From contig LUCW03000506.1 in the NCBI GenBank assembly GCA_001586965.3, forward strand, positions 1-20,000: a DNA stretch of 20,000 nucleotides. Direction: 5' to 3'. The DNA comes from Sphaeroforma sirkka. Its lineage: Eukaryota; Opisthokonta; Ichthyosporea; Ichthyophonida. Every line of letters begins with the position of its first letter. Positions within the stretch are counted from its first letter, which is position 1. Of the stretch, positions 1 through 7,042 are shown one piece after another. A program made the translations under genes and the position numbers. The notes under the pieces were generated by a model that was given only the letters and a program-made list of their open reading frames with translations, searched no databases and was not told where the DNA came from.

Positions 1-529
1 GCAGTGGTAGCTTGTGTAAGAATGATCGGGACTGCCTCTTGTTAAGAGCCTAAATATCCTCGATCACACACGGGGCGTACCTCTAGCTGTTCTTTATTGA
101 ATAATTTTCACTAGAAGTACTAAATGTTCATGACCACTTGCCTAATTTGTAAATAGACATAATAACGTAAGTCACGTTAATACATTAGCTGATATAAATA
201 AAGTTCCATCTGAAGAAAAGTTAAAAAAAAAGAAAAGACTTATTGGATTTTGGAGATTGGCGGGAGGACCAAAATCAATAAGTAGTAGTTCGGAGATTAT
301 AAAATTTAGTTTATAATATCCTACATCTACTAATGTCTCAAATAGGTCCAAGTAGATGAGTCATACCAAATACTCAGGCTATTGGAGCCATCAAAGTGAA
401 TTTAGAACACTTTGGAAATATTGGAAAAAAAGAGCTTGTACTAAATTATTTAAAAATACAAAATAAAAACCAATGTATTATCTCAATTGATCTTGATATT
501 TTAGACTGACCGGAGGCCGTATTTCTACA
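1..529 (-). repeat. 3' LTR of element A
   Basis: Directly repeated at 7043-7564. I count 5 substitutions and 6 small indels over about 520 aligned bases, most of the indels in A-runs. On the minus strand the LTR starts TGTAGAAATA at 529. The other end is either CTACCA (plus-strand position 5), giving a canonical TG...CA pair, or lies outside the window, because bases 1-4 also match the other copy. On the minus strand it holds TATAAA (310-315) and AATAAA (93-98). Confidence 0.95.
93..98 (-). terminator. Putative polyadenylation signal AATAAA in the 3' LTR
   Basis: AATAAA on the minus strand lies downstream of the proposed TATA box and about 90 bases before the LTR end, as expected for the R/U5 part. 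It is duplicated at 7133-7138 in the 5' LTR. This is motif-level evidence only. Confidence 0.45.
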
Positions 530-770
530 TAGCCCCCAGTAGCTTTTAGAACTACGAACGTACGTTAAGATACGATCTAGTTGGTAAAAGCGAAAACCAA
601 AGTAAAAAACGGTTTCGGTCATGACTTATCGAGTAAGTATGTGCCTATATGTACGAGTTCAAGACTCATGTTGTACTCTATGTCGTTTAGTATTTGGTCC
701 AGTAACCATTTCCGATGTAGGCGCCTTACGTTTATTATTTGGTAAGGTAATAGCCAAAGGCTGTTCTTCA
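530..770 (-). other. 3' untranslated region and polypurine tract of element A
   Basis: No coding signal remains on the minus strand after the TAA at 771. Directly before the 3' LTR the minus strand reads ACTGGGGGCTA then TGTAG, a short G-run that is the best candidate for the plus-strand priming polypurine tract. Confidence 0.5.
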
Positions 771-1190
771 TTAGTAAGTAAGTTTGAACAATTTTTCTGC
801 ACTGTTGGTAAGCAGATCAGAAAGTTTAGTCACGTAGGAAGTAGGTGGCAAATAGGGAATTTCAGATCCGTCAGGGTTTGTAGTCACCTGAAACCCTTTT
901 CGTTTATCTCGTGTGTTCTTATGTAAACGCTTATTCCATTTCTTATTAAAGATACGAAGAAAGTCGCGAGATTCACGAAATGCATCGGAGGTTAGTCAAG
1001 CTACTGTCCCATCCATGAAACGGGTCTTGTAGTAAGTGTAACCGTCTTCGGATGTTTTGTCAATTATATCTTTGACTTGTGACTCCATAACTGGTACATC
1101 AGAATCAAATGAGCGAGCGAATGAGAGTTCGGAGGTAGGGATACGGTGAGTGCCTAGATTGGTTGCGCTAGTACCATCAATGTTATTCAC
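771..1190 (-). CDS. pol: Chromodomain-like C-terminus of Pol with an internal UGA
   Basis: After the integrase end comes S-Q-V-K-D-I-I-D-K, then D-G-Y-T-Y-Y-K-T-R-F-M-D-G-T-V-A and a UGA at 998-996. This resembles a chromodomain (V-x-x-I-L-D ... Y-L-V-K-W-x-G ... x-W-L-P). In the family pattern the stop sits where the conserved tryptophan before L-T-S-D-A-F would be. The frame stays open for 73 more sense codons to TAA at 773-771, a basic tail rich in K and R. A stop here would remove about half of the tail. Either TGG mutated to TGA or the stop is read through (UGA CUA). In chromoviruses such domains steer integration to marked chromatin. Confidence 0.65.
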
Positions 1191-1429
1191 TTCGTAAGTA
1201 TCACTCTTCTCATCATGGTAGGAAATAACAAAGGTCCTATCGTCTTAGAAGAGAGTTCGGTAACGTTGGCGTTTCGATTTATAATGTTAACGTAATCGCC
1301 GACTTTGAACTGAACAATGTTCTTAGTGTTATTCCATCGGTCATACGCTTTAAGTAGGACGCGATTCTTGTGCTCGAGTAAACAGGGGTAAACAACGTTC
1401 TGCATATGCTCGATCTTTTTTGTAGCCAC
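1187..1429 (-). CDS. pol: Integrase C-terminal SH3/GPY-F-like region
   Basis: It contains F-K-V-G-D-Y-V-N-I-I, the F-x-V-G-D-x-V strand that opens the integrase C-terminal domain, then L-S-S-K-T-I-G-P with a GPY/F-like turn. The frame then slips near 1245: the alternative frame reads F-V-I-S-Y-H-D-E-K-S-D-T-Y-E-V-N-N-I-D-G, the expected closing strands, and leads directly into the next segment. This module binds DNA next to the catalytic core. Confidence 0.8.
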   Translation of the reverse strand: MATKKIEHMQNVVYPCLLEHKNRVLLKAYDRWNNTKNIVQFKVGDYVNIINRNANVTELSSKTIGPLLFPTMMRRVILTK

Positions 1430-1990
1430 GGGGTAGCGTGTTTCTCGGGCGCAGTTTTATCAAACGTTGCTTGTAATTCACTATAGCGGCCAAAGAAATA
1501 GTGAAAACGGAGTGTTCCAGTTTGAGGGTTCATGCAGTTATTCATTTGAGTCTGAACCCATTTCAAATGATAAGGCCACATATCCTCAACGTCGTCTAAT
1601 GCGGTACGCAAGAGTTTCTTAAGTTCTCTATGACGTGTCTCATTTGCACCCTGCGTTTGAGGTTTGTAAGGAACACCACGCCTATGGGTCATGCCTGATA
1701 CAGTATAAGTGCCTCCATTACGTCGGTACAAAACTCACTACCGTTATCAGAACATAGTACTCGGGGAAACCGAAGTCATTGAAGACGTGATAGCATAATT
1801 CTGCCACTGTTTGTGGATGTTTGTTCGGTATTGCATAAAGCAAGTTATAGCCCGAAGCCACACATAAGAAATGACAGATATATACATCGCCAGTATGCTT
1901 GGATCGCGGGGAGTTTAACCAAATCGACTATGACTCGGCGCATCGGTGGGTCTTCTGTCACACTTTTAGGGGTGCCCAACCGTATCGCTT
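1430..1990 (-). pseudogene. pol: Integrase catalytic core (DD35E), broken by several frameshifts
   Basis: The three catalytic residues are present but in different frames: D in V-I-V-D-L-V (codon 1925-1923), D in S-D-N-G-S-E-F (1748-1746) and E in Q-G-A-N-E-T-R-H (1641-1639). The last two are 107 bases apart. One missing base would give 108 and hence exactly 35 residues between them. Between the first two, one frame reads Y-I-C-H-F-L-C-V-A-S-G-Y-N-L-L-Y-A-I-P, matching the usual core strand. Frameshifts lie near 1975, 1912, 1752 and 1705. The core catalyses 3' processing and strand transfer of the cDNA. This copy cannot encode it in one piece. Confidence 0.88.
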
Positions 1991-2194
1991 GATCTGGTTC
2001 TTTTCACAATCAGTACAGCGTCGGTATACTTCACGTATGGTTTCTTTCAGCGCCGGGTGATCAAGCCCTGCACGAATAGCCATTTTATAAGTATGCTCAT
2101 ATGCTCGATGCGTTAAATTATGTATAATTTTAACTCTACTTTCGAGCTCCTCTAAGTCAGTCAGATTCTGCGTAACGCTGGCTGGATGAACCAT
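1958..2194 (-). CDS. pol: Integrase N-terminal zinc finger (HHCC)
   Basis: Residues I-I-H-N-L-T-H-R-A-Y-E-H give the histidines, and V-Y-R-R-C-T-D-C-E-K-N-Q gives the C-x2-C, the usual gypsy integrase HHCC finger that supports multimerisation and end binding. It is followed by I-K-R-Y-G-W-A-P-L-K, the link to the catalytic core. The stop at the left end arises from a missing A in an A-run near 1975. The alternative frame continues with a stretch ending M-R-R-V-I-V-D-L-V. The same C-E-K-N-Q ... G-W-A-P-L-K string recurs in relic D, and C-D-L-N-Q-I-K-R in relic B. Confidence 0.88.
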   Translation of the reverse strand: MVHPASVTQNLTDLEELESRVKIIHNLTHRAYEHTYKMAIRAGLDHPALKETIREVYRRCTDCEKNQIKRYGWAPLKV

Positions 2195-2538
2195 AGTCCT
2201 GTTGGAAAGGGCAACCTCAGTATCAGGAGGGGTAGAGTCTGAGATACATAATTGACAACATTGGATTGTTGAAGTATCTTCTTCAGTTGTTTCGCAACTC
2301 CTGGCTGTTCTTTGAGCAGCGCTTTAAGTAGTTGAGTGCGAGCTTCAGGTTCTCTTAGAGTTTTGAGTCTTTGATCCATGGCCTTAGCTAGTTCCATGTT
2401 TTTACGATCTAATGCCGTTTCAATCGGCATTACCTCGACTGCAATCTTGTTGGGTGCATGTGTTGTACGAGTCTTGAGCTTTTGTTCAAACTCGTTAGAC
2501 TCCTCTAGTTTAGCTAAGAATTCGGTTGAGGTTTCCAC
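2161..2538 (-). CDS. pol: Pol linker between the Dam-like domain and integrase
   Basis: This frame overlaps the previous one at its right end and continues it (V-E-T-S-T-E-F-L-A-K-L-E-E-S). The product is strongly charged and helical (repeated E, K, L, Q with heptad-like spacing), consistent with a coiled-coil linker. It has no catalytic motif. The last 25 or so residues appear out of frame: the alternative frame (S-D-S-T-P-P-D-T-E) runs smoothly into the integrase finger, so a shift lies somewhere between about 2190 and 2260. Confidence 0.7.
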   Translation of the reverse strand: METSTEFLAKLEESNEFEQKLKTRTTHAPNKIAVEVMPIETALDRKNMELAKAMDQRLKTLREPEARTQLLKALLKEQPGVAKQLKKILQQSNVVNYVSQTLPLLILRLPFPTGLWFIQPALRRI

Positions 2539-3461
2539 TTAGTGGTACCTGCAAGACCGATGCAACAAACAATGGTGTGTTTCCAAGGCGTCTTCTTAAT
2601 AGAATAGGATCCCTGATACAAGAACGTGTCGGTTTCACGGTCGACATAAATAGGTTCGTCTTGAATCATATTAATTAAATCACGTATCCATGGGTCGGAG
2701 TTACGTAAGGGACAACACAGCGTAATGGTAGATTTAGTAATATTAACATAATTTAACAACTGTGCGATAAGTTGACAAGGTGGGTTAGCCCACGCATTAT
2801 GCTTTGATAAGTCAAGCTGAAATGCATCACCTTTAGGATGAGTCAACGACCTATATTCAGAAACCTGTTTGTTATGTTCTGCGGCGAACATATCAACAGT
2901 AAATGGACCCCATCGTGATTGAGCGAGGTTAAACCATTTCTTATTTAGTATCCAATCGGTTGCTAATAACTCTTTGACTGTTTTCTGGTAGTCGGGCACA
3001 AGTCGAGAGAGCATGTCAGGAAGATGGTTATGTATTCCTGGTATGTGTGTTATATTAAAAGCGAACTTGGCAATAATGTCATGCCAGCGGCTCACCAACT
3101 GTGAATCAGGGTTCATATCTTTTAAGTATGTTAAAGACTTTTGATCACAGGCGACAGTAAAGTAACTTCCATAAAGGTAGTCTTTAAACTGTCTTAGCGC
3201 AGTAACTATAGCAAAGAGCTCTTGTTTAATGGTAGGGTAATTCCGTTGACTCTTATTATAACTCTTGCTAAAGAATTGTATGTAGCGCGGTTTACCATTT
3301 ATCGTTTGGTAAAGCACTCCACCTACCGCTCGATCTGAAGCGTCGGTTGCTACTTGGAATGGGACACCATCCACAGGGTACTGCATGATGGGTGCGTCCA
3401 TTACTTTACTTTTGACTAGTTTAAATGCATCATCACATTCTTTAGTCCAAAGCTTTCCCAA
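2514..3461 (-). CDS. pol: RNase H plus Dam-methyltransferase-like domain of Pol
   Basis: The first part is the RT connection region (L-W-T-K-E-C-D-D-A-F-K). RNase H follows with V-A-T-D-A-S-D (D40), K-Q-E-L-F-A-I-V (E81), A-C-D-Q-K-S-L-T-Y-L (D106) and L-P-D-M-L-S-R (D149), so the acidic set is complete. Residues about 183-275 are not part of a normal gypsy Pol. They read R-W-G-P-F-T-V-D-M-F-A-A-E-H-N, then N-A-W-A-N-P-P-C-Q-L-I, then T-L-C-C-P-L-R-N-S-D-P-W. This series (VDxFA...N, an xPP motif, then a strand and PW) resembles the methyltransferase-like segment known from DIRS-type retroelements and phage Dam enzymes, where motif IV is (D/N)PP(Y/F). Cysteine stands in the aromatic position here. 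The frame ends at 2514 after a one-base shift near 2530. Confidence 0.88.
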   Translation of the reverse strand: MGKLWTKECDDAFKLVKSKVMDAPIMQYPVDGVPFQVATDASDRAVGGVLYQTINGKPRYIQFFSKSYNKSQRNYPTIKQELFAIVTALRQFKDYLYGSYFTVACDQKSLTYLKDMNPDSQLVSRWHDIIAKFAFNITHIPGIHNHLPDMLSRLVPDYQKTVKELLATDWILNKKWFNLAQSRWGPFTVDMFAAEHNKQVSEYRSLTHPKGDAFQLDLSKHNAWANPPCQLIAQLLNYVNITKSTITLCCPLRNSDPWIRDLINMIQDEPIYVDRETDTFLYQGSYSIKKTPWKHTIVCCIGLAGTTKWKPQPNS

Positions 3462-3717
3462 AGGTCCTTTGTGCAGCCGTAGGTGACTGAAAGGCTTTTA
3501 AGTAATGAGAAAGATGCGGTACCGAATCCGAGAAGAAGTTAACAAACCCACACACAGAGTTCACATCTCTTCCAGTAATTGGTGTTGATAAATCCAACAG
3601 AAACTGTTTCTTGCCAGGATCAATTTCTACCCCTGCTGCAGATACTTTGTAGCCAAGTAAGTGTATAGTATCTTTAGCAAAAAGAACACTTGTCTTCGTT
3701 AATCTTAAGTTTAGCAT
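3442..3717 (-). CDS. pol: Reverse transcriptase, C-terminal palm and thumb
   Basis: It contains H-L-L-G-Y-K-V-S-A-A-G-V-E-I-D-P-G-K-K, the conserved FLGHxVSxxGIxxDPxK stretch after the RT active site, then V-C-G-F-V-N-F-F-S-D-S-V, matching the usual FLGLxNYYRRFI thumb sequence. It overlaps the preceding segment in another frame because of the T-run shift at about 3683. A further shift near 3475 moves the frame to one reading H-L-R-L-H-K-G-P-L-G-K, which leads into the RNase H segment. Confidence 0.9.
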   Translation of the reverse strand: MLNLRLTKTSVLFAKDTIHLLGYKVSAAGVEIDPGKKQFLLDLSTPITGRDVNSVCGFVNFFSDSVPHLSHYLKAFQSPTAAQRTFGKALD

Positions 3718-4012
3718 GATTAAGTCGCTTTAAGACTTCTTTAACGAGTTTAGCATGTTCATGTGCTGTCTTTGTAAAGATAACTATATCATCTAAATAG
3801 ACTGATACGTTATACGACAGGTCCGCAAATAGTTCCATCATAACTTGTTGGAAGAAAGAAGGTAACATGTGTAAGCCTTCAGGTGCACCTTTAAACTGGT
3901 ACTTCTTACCTTGCCAAGTAAAGGAAAAGTATTTCCTATGAGGCTCATATATCTGTAGTTGATGGAATGCAGCTTTTAAGTCTATCTTGGAAAAGATAGT
4001 CGCACCCTCCAT
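3674..4012 (-). CDS. pol: Reverse transcriptase palm with YLDD active site
   Basis: Motif A is F-S-K-I-D-L-K-A-A-F-H-Q, whose aspartate is the first metal ligand (residue 11). It is followed by Y-F-S-F-T-W-Q-G-K-K-Y-Q-F, then G-A-P-E-G-L-H-M-L-P-S-F-F-Q (motif B), then V-Y-L-D-D-I-V-I-F (motif C, YLDD codons 3799-3788). All three catalytic aspartates are intact. RT copies element RNA into cDNA. The frame stops just after N-E-D-K-C-S-F because a T-run at about 3683 has five Ts where four would keep frame. The next segment continues with A-K-D-T-I-H-L-L-G-Y. Confidence 0.95.
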   Translation of the reverse strand: MEGATIFSKIDLKAAFHQLQIYEPHRKYFSFTWQGKKYQFKGAPEGLHMLPSFFQQVMMELFADLSYNVSVYLDDIVIFTKTAHEHAKLVKEVLKRLNHAKLKINEDKCSFC

Positions 4013-4034
4013 TTTGCGTAGTATCTCGCATATC

Positions 4035-4613
4035 TTAGGTAAGGGGAAAGCTATGTTGCGGAATTAGTTTGTTGATTGGCGACAGGTCTAGTACTACTCT
4101 TGTTTTACTAAACGTTCCATCAGATTTATATTGATCGACCGCTAAGAGAGCTAAGTTAACTGGGGTTGCATCATAATTGATTTCAATTAGACCCTGTTTT
4201 AACCAATCTTCGATTTGGGTTTTGACAACGTCTTTGTGTCTCCAACTCACGTAGTTATGTGAAGGACACTTTAATTTAGAGAAGTCGACGTTTGTTAAGT
4301 CAAGTCTAACGTACCCATTAGAGAACTTAAACATACACCAGTCAGTTATTGCAATCTTCCTGTTTTGTATAATTAAGTCCATAATTATATCGGTGAAGTG
4401 CGGAATCATATCCTTTGCTTCACCTTCCGGAGGTTTAGGTATCTTTAACATATTATCATCTGACTGATCTTTATTCGGGTCTAGCCCATTAGGCAGACCA
4501 GTGAGTGTTATACCTAAACTGAGAAGATCAGTCATACCTATAATTAAATCGTATTTCTGAGACATGTCAGTAACGATTAGGTGAGTCTTCACTTCTCTTC
4601 TATCTGACAGCAA
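4035..4613 (-). CDS. pol: Protease C-terminal half and RT N-terminal (finger) region
   Basis: The start contains D-L-I-I-G-M-T-D-L-L, the closing strand of retropepsins (usually I-I-L-G-x-D-x-L). After about 100 linker residues the RT begins: I-E-D-W-L-K-Q-G-L-I-E-I (family pattern, helix then G-I-I-x-x-S), then A-V-D-Q-Y-K-S-D-G and the strand R-V-V-L-D-L-S-P-I-N-K-L-I-P. No ATG starts the frame; it continues the protease after a frameshift near 4640. It ends at a stop created by a shift inside a CCCC/TACC run near 4050, where another frame continues with the expected P-K-I-C-E-I-L. Confidence 0.85.
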   Translation of the reverse strand: MLSDRREVKTHLIVTDMSQKYDLIIGMTDLLSLGITLTGLPNGLDPNKDQSDDNMLKIPKPPEGEAKDMIPHFTDIIMDLIIQNRKIAITDWCMFKFSNGYVRLDLTNVDFSKLKCPSHNYVSWRHKDVVKTQIEDWLKQGLIEINYDATPVNLALLAVDQYKSDGTFSKTRVVLDLSPINKLIPQHSFPLT

Positions 4614-4626
4614 TATGTGTGCATAG

Positions 4627-4848
4627 TCAATGGCTTGTTCGCAAGTAGATTAAATCAGTTGTTTCGTTATGGACAGCCATATCTGTAGCGTAGGCTACTC
4701 GGCATGAGATAGCAGAGACTTCAGCCCCTGGATCAAATAGTGCCATAACTTTTTCTCCATTTACGAAAACTGTTTGAAAGACACGTTCATCTCCTTTGGT
4801 ATAGATTTTATTGAACATTTTCTCATAATCTTGCTCTAGTGCGCACAT
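4627..4848 (-). CDS. pol: Aspartic protease (retropepsin), N-terminal half
   Basis: The active-site loop reads A-L-F-D-P-G-A-E-V-S at about residues 36-45, preceded by a V-F-V-N-G-E-K-V strand. This is the usual retropepsin layout of a hydrophobic strand followed by D-[T/S]-G-A. Threonine or serine is replaced by proline here (codon CCA). Retropepsins work as homodimers that cleave the polyprotein. The frame breaks near 4640: another frame picks up a plausible continuation (D-Y-A-H-I-L-L) leading to the next segment. In the gag frame the protease begins directly after the UGA at 4858. Confidence 0.8.
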   Translation of the reverse strand: MCALEQDYEKMFNKIYTKGDERVFQTVFVNGEKVMALFDPGAEVSAISCRVAYATDMAVHNETTDLIYLRTSH

Positions 4849-4857
4849 ATGGTACTG

Positions 4858-4860
4858 TCA
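4858..4860 (-). other. Single in-frame UGA between gag and protease-pol
   Basis: The gag stop codon is UGA followed by CAG. Three sense codons later, in the same frame, comes ATG at 4848 and the protease. Gag and protease are therefore separated by one stop codon and no frame change. UGA with a following C is a leaky stop context in many eukaryotes, so readthrough is possible. A nonsense mutation (for example from TGG) or reinitiation at 4848 would look the same. Confidence 0.6.
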
Positions 4861-6378
4861 GTGCTTAACTTGGACGTCTGGTAAGTCCTTGCAATCCTCT
4901 TTGTGCCAACCGTTAGTACCCTTGCAAGTAGCACACTCTTTCATATAGTGTCCAAAATCTGGCTTGCCTGGTGCACACTTAACAGGGTCGTGTCTACCAT
5001 TCCACTTGCCATTACGTTTTGTGAGGTTGTAACCACACTTCTTGCAAGGCGCTCTCACCTTCTTATCACCTTTCGGTTCGGTAGAAGTAGAGCCAGTACC
5101 CCCTCCAGTAGTAGTGCGAGGTTTCTTAGTACTACGCGCAGTATTAGTCTCTACTGCGTTTCGCTTAGTGGGCTGGGTGTAGCTCGTGGTACTAAGTACT
5201 CTAGTGGAGGAATTAGTATGCTTGTGTACTATCTTCTCAAAGACAGACCAAGGCATAGATCGCAAATAACCATAGGCGATGATGTCATCATTGACTTTCT
5301 TAAAGAGGTTAGCTCCCAGAGTCTCCATCATCTGACAAATTAATAAATATTCGCCAGTATAGGTACGACCACCCATCCGAGTATTCATATGTGTCATATG
5401 AGCTAGAGCACCTCGAATAGTGGTATCGTTTGCAAAGAACTTGCGAGACTCTAAAAGTTCACGGTCACGTGCATCTTCAAAAAAGGTGTTAAGTATATTA
5501 TCACGCAACTGGTGCCAGGGTAGGGCTTTCCAGTTGGGCTCATGAGCCTTCAAGATAGTTCGCCATTCACCTGGCTCACAGAAATGAATAAAGGCATTCA
5601 TCATCTGCTTATCCCTAAGGCTGGCAGACTCCTTTAGTTGGTCGAAGGCCTTCAGTGTCTCCACTGTACTCTCATTAGTAGAGAAATCGACCTCAGCCTG
5701 CGCGTTACCTAGCTGCTTTATAAAGCTTGGTTCTAAGTGTTCACGAGGCTCATGCTCAGTGCTACGGGCTGCTAGTGCCAAGATGGTGTCTATTTCCTTT
5801 CTCTTGTTATCGATTAGATAGCGAATGTTATCCGCTTTCCTATCGTCAAGGTCAGAGTCATTCAATAGACGGTCCTCAAGGACTTGCATACCAGAGCGTA
5901 ATAGCCTGAGACGAGTATGTCTGGTTCTCACTTCCTCATCCTCAGGATTAGAGCGGGAACTCTCTAACGAGGTACTGGTGTAGCGATTGCCAAAATCGTG
6001 ATTACCAGGGTTAGTTGGCAAATGAGGGTCGATATTACGAGGATGGTAAGCCTCATCGAGTTCCATACGATCATATCCTCTGACAGGGTTAGGTTTGTCA
6101 AGAGGATGGTCAATGGTAGCATCAGAGCTATAGAGATTGAATTTTGAAATATTTCCTCTCTCACCAGTGGTAACTGGCTTAGTGGTACACGTACTGGCTG
6201 GTACACCAGTAGGTCTCGGGTTCGAAACTCGGCCCGGAATTTTCTTCTTCTTCGGTATAGGAAGAATATCAGCCACGTGGGACACGATAGAGGGGTCCAC
6301 AACTGCTGCTGCCGCTAGCTCCTTCAAGAGCGCTTCAGTGCGGTTCAATTGGCGTCGAGATTGAGAGGATCCAACCAC
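4858..6378 (-). CDS. gag: Gag main part: capsid-like region and C-terminal zinc-binding region
   Basis: This long uninterrupted frame has no ATG at its right end (the codon at 6378 is GTG) and stays open upstream, so it continues gag after a frameshift. In order it has a charged linker with a KKKK patch, an acidic helical region, a capsid-like stretch around residues 220-390 (WRTILKAHEPNW, PWHQLRDNIL, GGRTYTGEYLL), a Thr/Arg/Lys-rich basic linker and a Cys/His-rich end. The end holds two possible zinc ligand sets, C-x2-C-x14-H-x4-C and C-x2-C-x6-H-x3-C, wider than the classical knuckle C-x2-C-x4-H-x4-C. Its role would be to form particles and bind element RNA. It ends in UGA at 4860-4858, beyond which the same frame stays open into protease. 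Confidence 0.85.
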   Translation of the reverse strand: MVGSSQSRRQLNRTEALLKELAAAAVVDPSIVSHVADILPIPKKKKIPGRVSNPRPTGVPASTCTTKPVTTGERGNISKFNLYSSDATIDHPLDKPNPVRGYDRMELDEAYHPRNIDPHLPTNPGNHDFGNRYTSTSLESSRSNPEDEEVRTRHTRLRLLRSGMQVLEDRLLNDSDLDDRKADNIRYLIDNKRKEIDTILALAARSTEHEPREHLEPSFIKQLGNAQAEVDFSTNESTVETLKAFDQLKESASLRDKQMMNAFIHFCEPGEWRTILKAHEPNWKALPWHQLRDNILNTFFEDARDRELLESRKFFANDTTIRGALAHMTHMNTRMGGRTYTGEYLLICQMMETLGANLFKKVNDDIIAYGYLRSMPWSVFEKIVHKHTNSSTRVLSTTSYTQPTKRNAVETNTARSTKKPRTTTGGGTGSTSTEPKGDKKVRAPCKKCGYNLTKRNGKWNGRHDPVKCAPGKPDFGHYMKECATCKGTNGWHKEDCKDLPDVQVKH

Positions 6379-6389
6379 TCGTTGTCGAG

Positions 6390-6890
6390 TTATGGCGTCC
6401 TCAACTTCGCCCCAAGATTTGAGCTGGATGGAATGGCTTCTCCATCGATGGCGAAACCGAAATTTTCGGACAGGTCCAATACTTCCTTTTCACTCCGGAT
6501 TTGGGCTGGAGTGTCCTTTAGATGTGAAGTTATAATGTCCCCGACATTCGTATCCACGAATTTTCCAGCCTTTCGACGTTTATCCCCAATATTTGACGGC
6601 ACGTGGTCAGGGGGCAAGCTGGGGTCCTGAGCTTCACTCCTAGGTGATACACGGACGCTGGCGAGCCTTTCCGCGGTAGTAGATACCTCTTCTTCCAAGG
6701 CTTTAGGATCCGACGAGTCATCCTCAGAATAATCCTCTGTACCAACCTCAGAATTTGCTTCCCCAACAGTATCCTCGGCAGGCTCAACTCCAGACAGGCT
6801 AGGTGTTTCCACAGTGACCTCAGGAACCTCGGCAGGCTTAGCAGGCCTAGAGCTAGCGGCTCCCTTGCCTTTAGAAGTACCCTTAGCCAT
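6390..6890 (-). CDS. gag: Gag N-terminal part (5' segment, frame 1)
   Basis: The open frame starts at ATG 6890 (M-A-K-G-T-S) and ends at TAA 6390. The product is hydrophilic. It has a basic, Lys/Gly/Ser-rich start, then a long acidic Ser/Glu/Asp-rich middle, then a short basic KRRKAGK stretch. No catalytic motif is present, as expected for the N-terminus of a retrotransposon capsid protein. The next frame is already open here with no stop back to at least 6480 and continues into the main gag frame. A single-base shift between about 6390 and 6440 therefore splits what was probably one gag frame. The start at 6890 is preferred over 7001 because the upstream 37 residues have a hydrophobic, leader-like composition unlike Gag. 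Confidence 0.7.
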   Translation of the reverse strand: MAKGTSKGKGAASSRPAKPAEVPEVTVETPSLSGVEPAEDTVGEANSEVGTEDYSEDDSSDPKALEEEVSTTAERLASVRVSPRSEAQDPSLPPDHVPSNIGDKRRKAGKFVDTNVGDIITSHLKDTPAQIRSEKEVLDLSENFGFAIDGEAIPSSSNLGAKLRTP

Positions 6891-7042
6891 AGTATTTGCT
6901 GGATAGTAAATCGATGTCAGACAGTCTAGAAGCAGTACACTACTGTAACTACTAAATAACTGAAAAATATGTAAACTTCGATGGAAATTACTAGGTTTCA
7001 AACTATATTAAACTAAAATACAATTTAGTCAGTTAGGATTTA
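6891..7042 (-). other. Leader between the 5' LTR and gag; primer binding site not identified
   Basis: About 150 AT-rich bases separate the LTR from the favoured gag ATG at 6890. Directly inside the LTR the minus strand reads CTGCTAAATCCTAACTG. It does not begin with TGG, so there is no obvious site for a tRNA CCA end. Self-priming or a shifted LTR border are possible explanations. An upstream in-frame ATG at 7001 exists, but the intervening residues look like untranslated leader. Confidence 0.5.

Noticed and set aside
621..926. Plus-strand open stretch of about 101 codons near the left end
   Set aside because: It lies antisense to the chromodomain-tail frame and 3' region of element A and has no recognisable features.
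4903..5343. Plus-strand open stretch of 146 codons
   Set aside because: It is the antisense shadow of the well-supported gag frame.
6170..6240. tRNA-like signals: TGGCTTAGTGG (A-box-like) and a T-arm TCGGG-TTCGAAA-CTCGG (B-box-like)
   Set aside because: The T-arm pairs, but the acceptor stem and D-stem do not, and the stretch lies inside a well-supported gag frame. It is not a tRNA gene.
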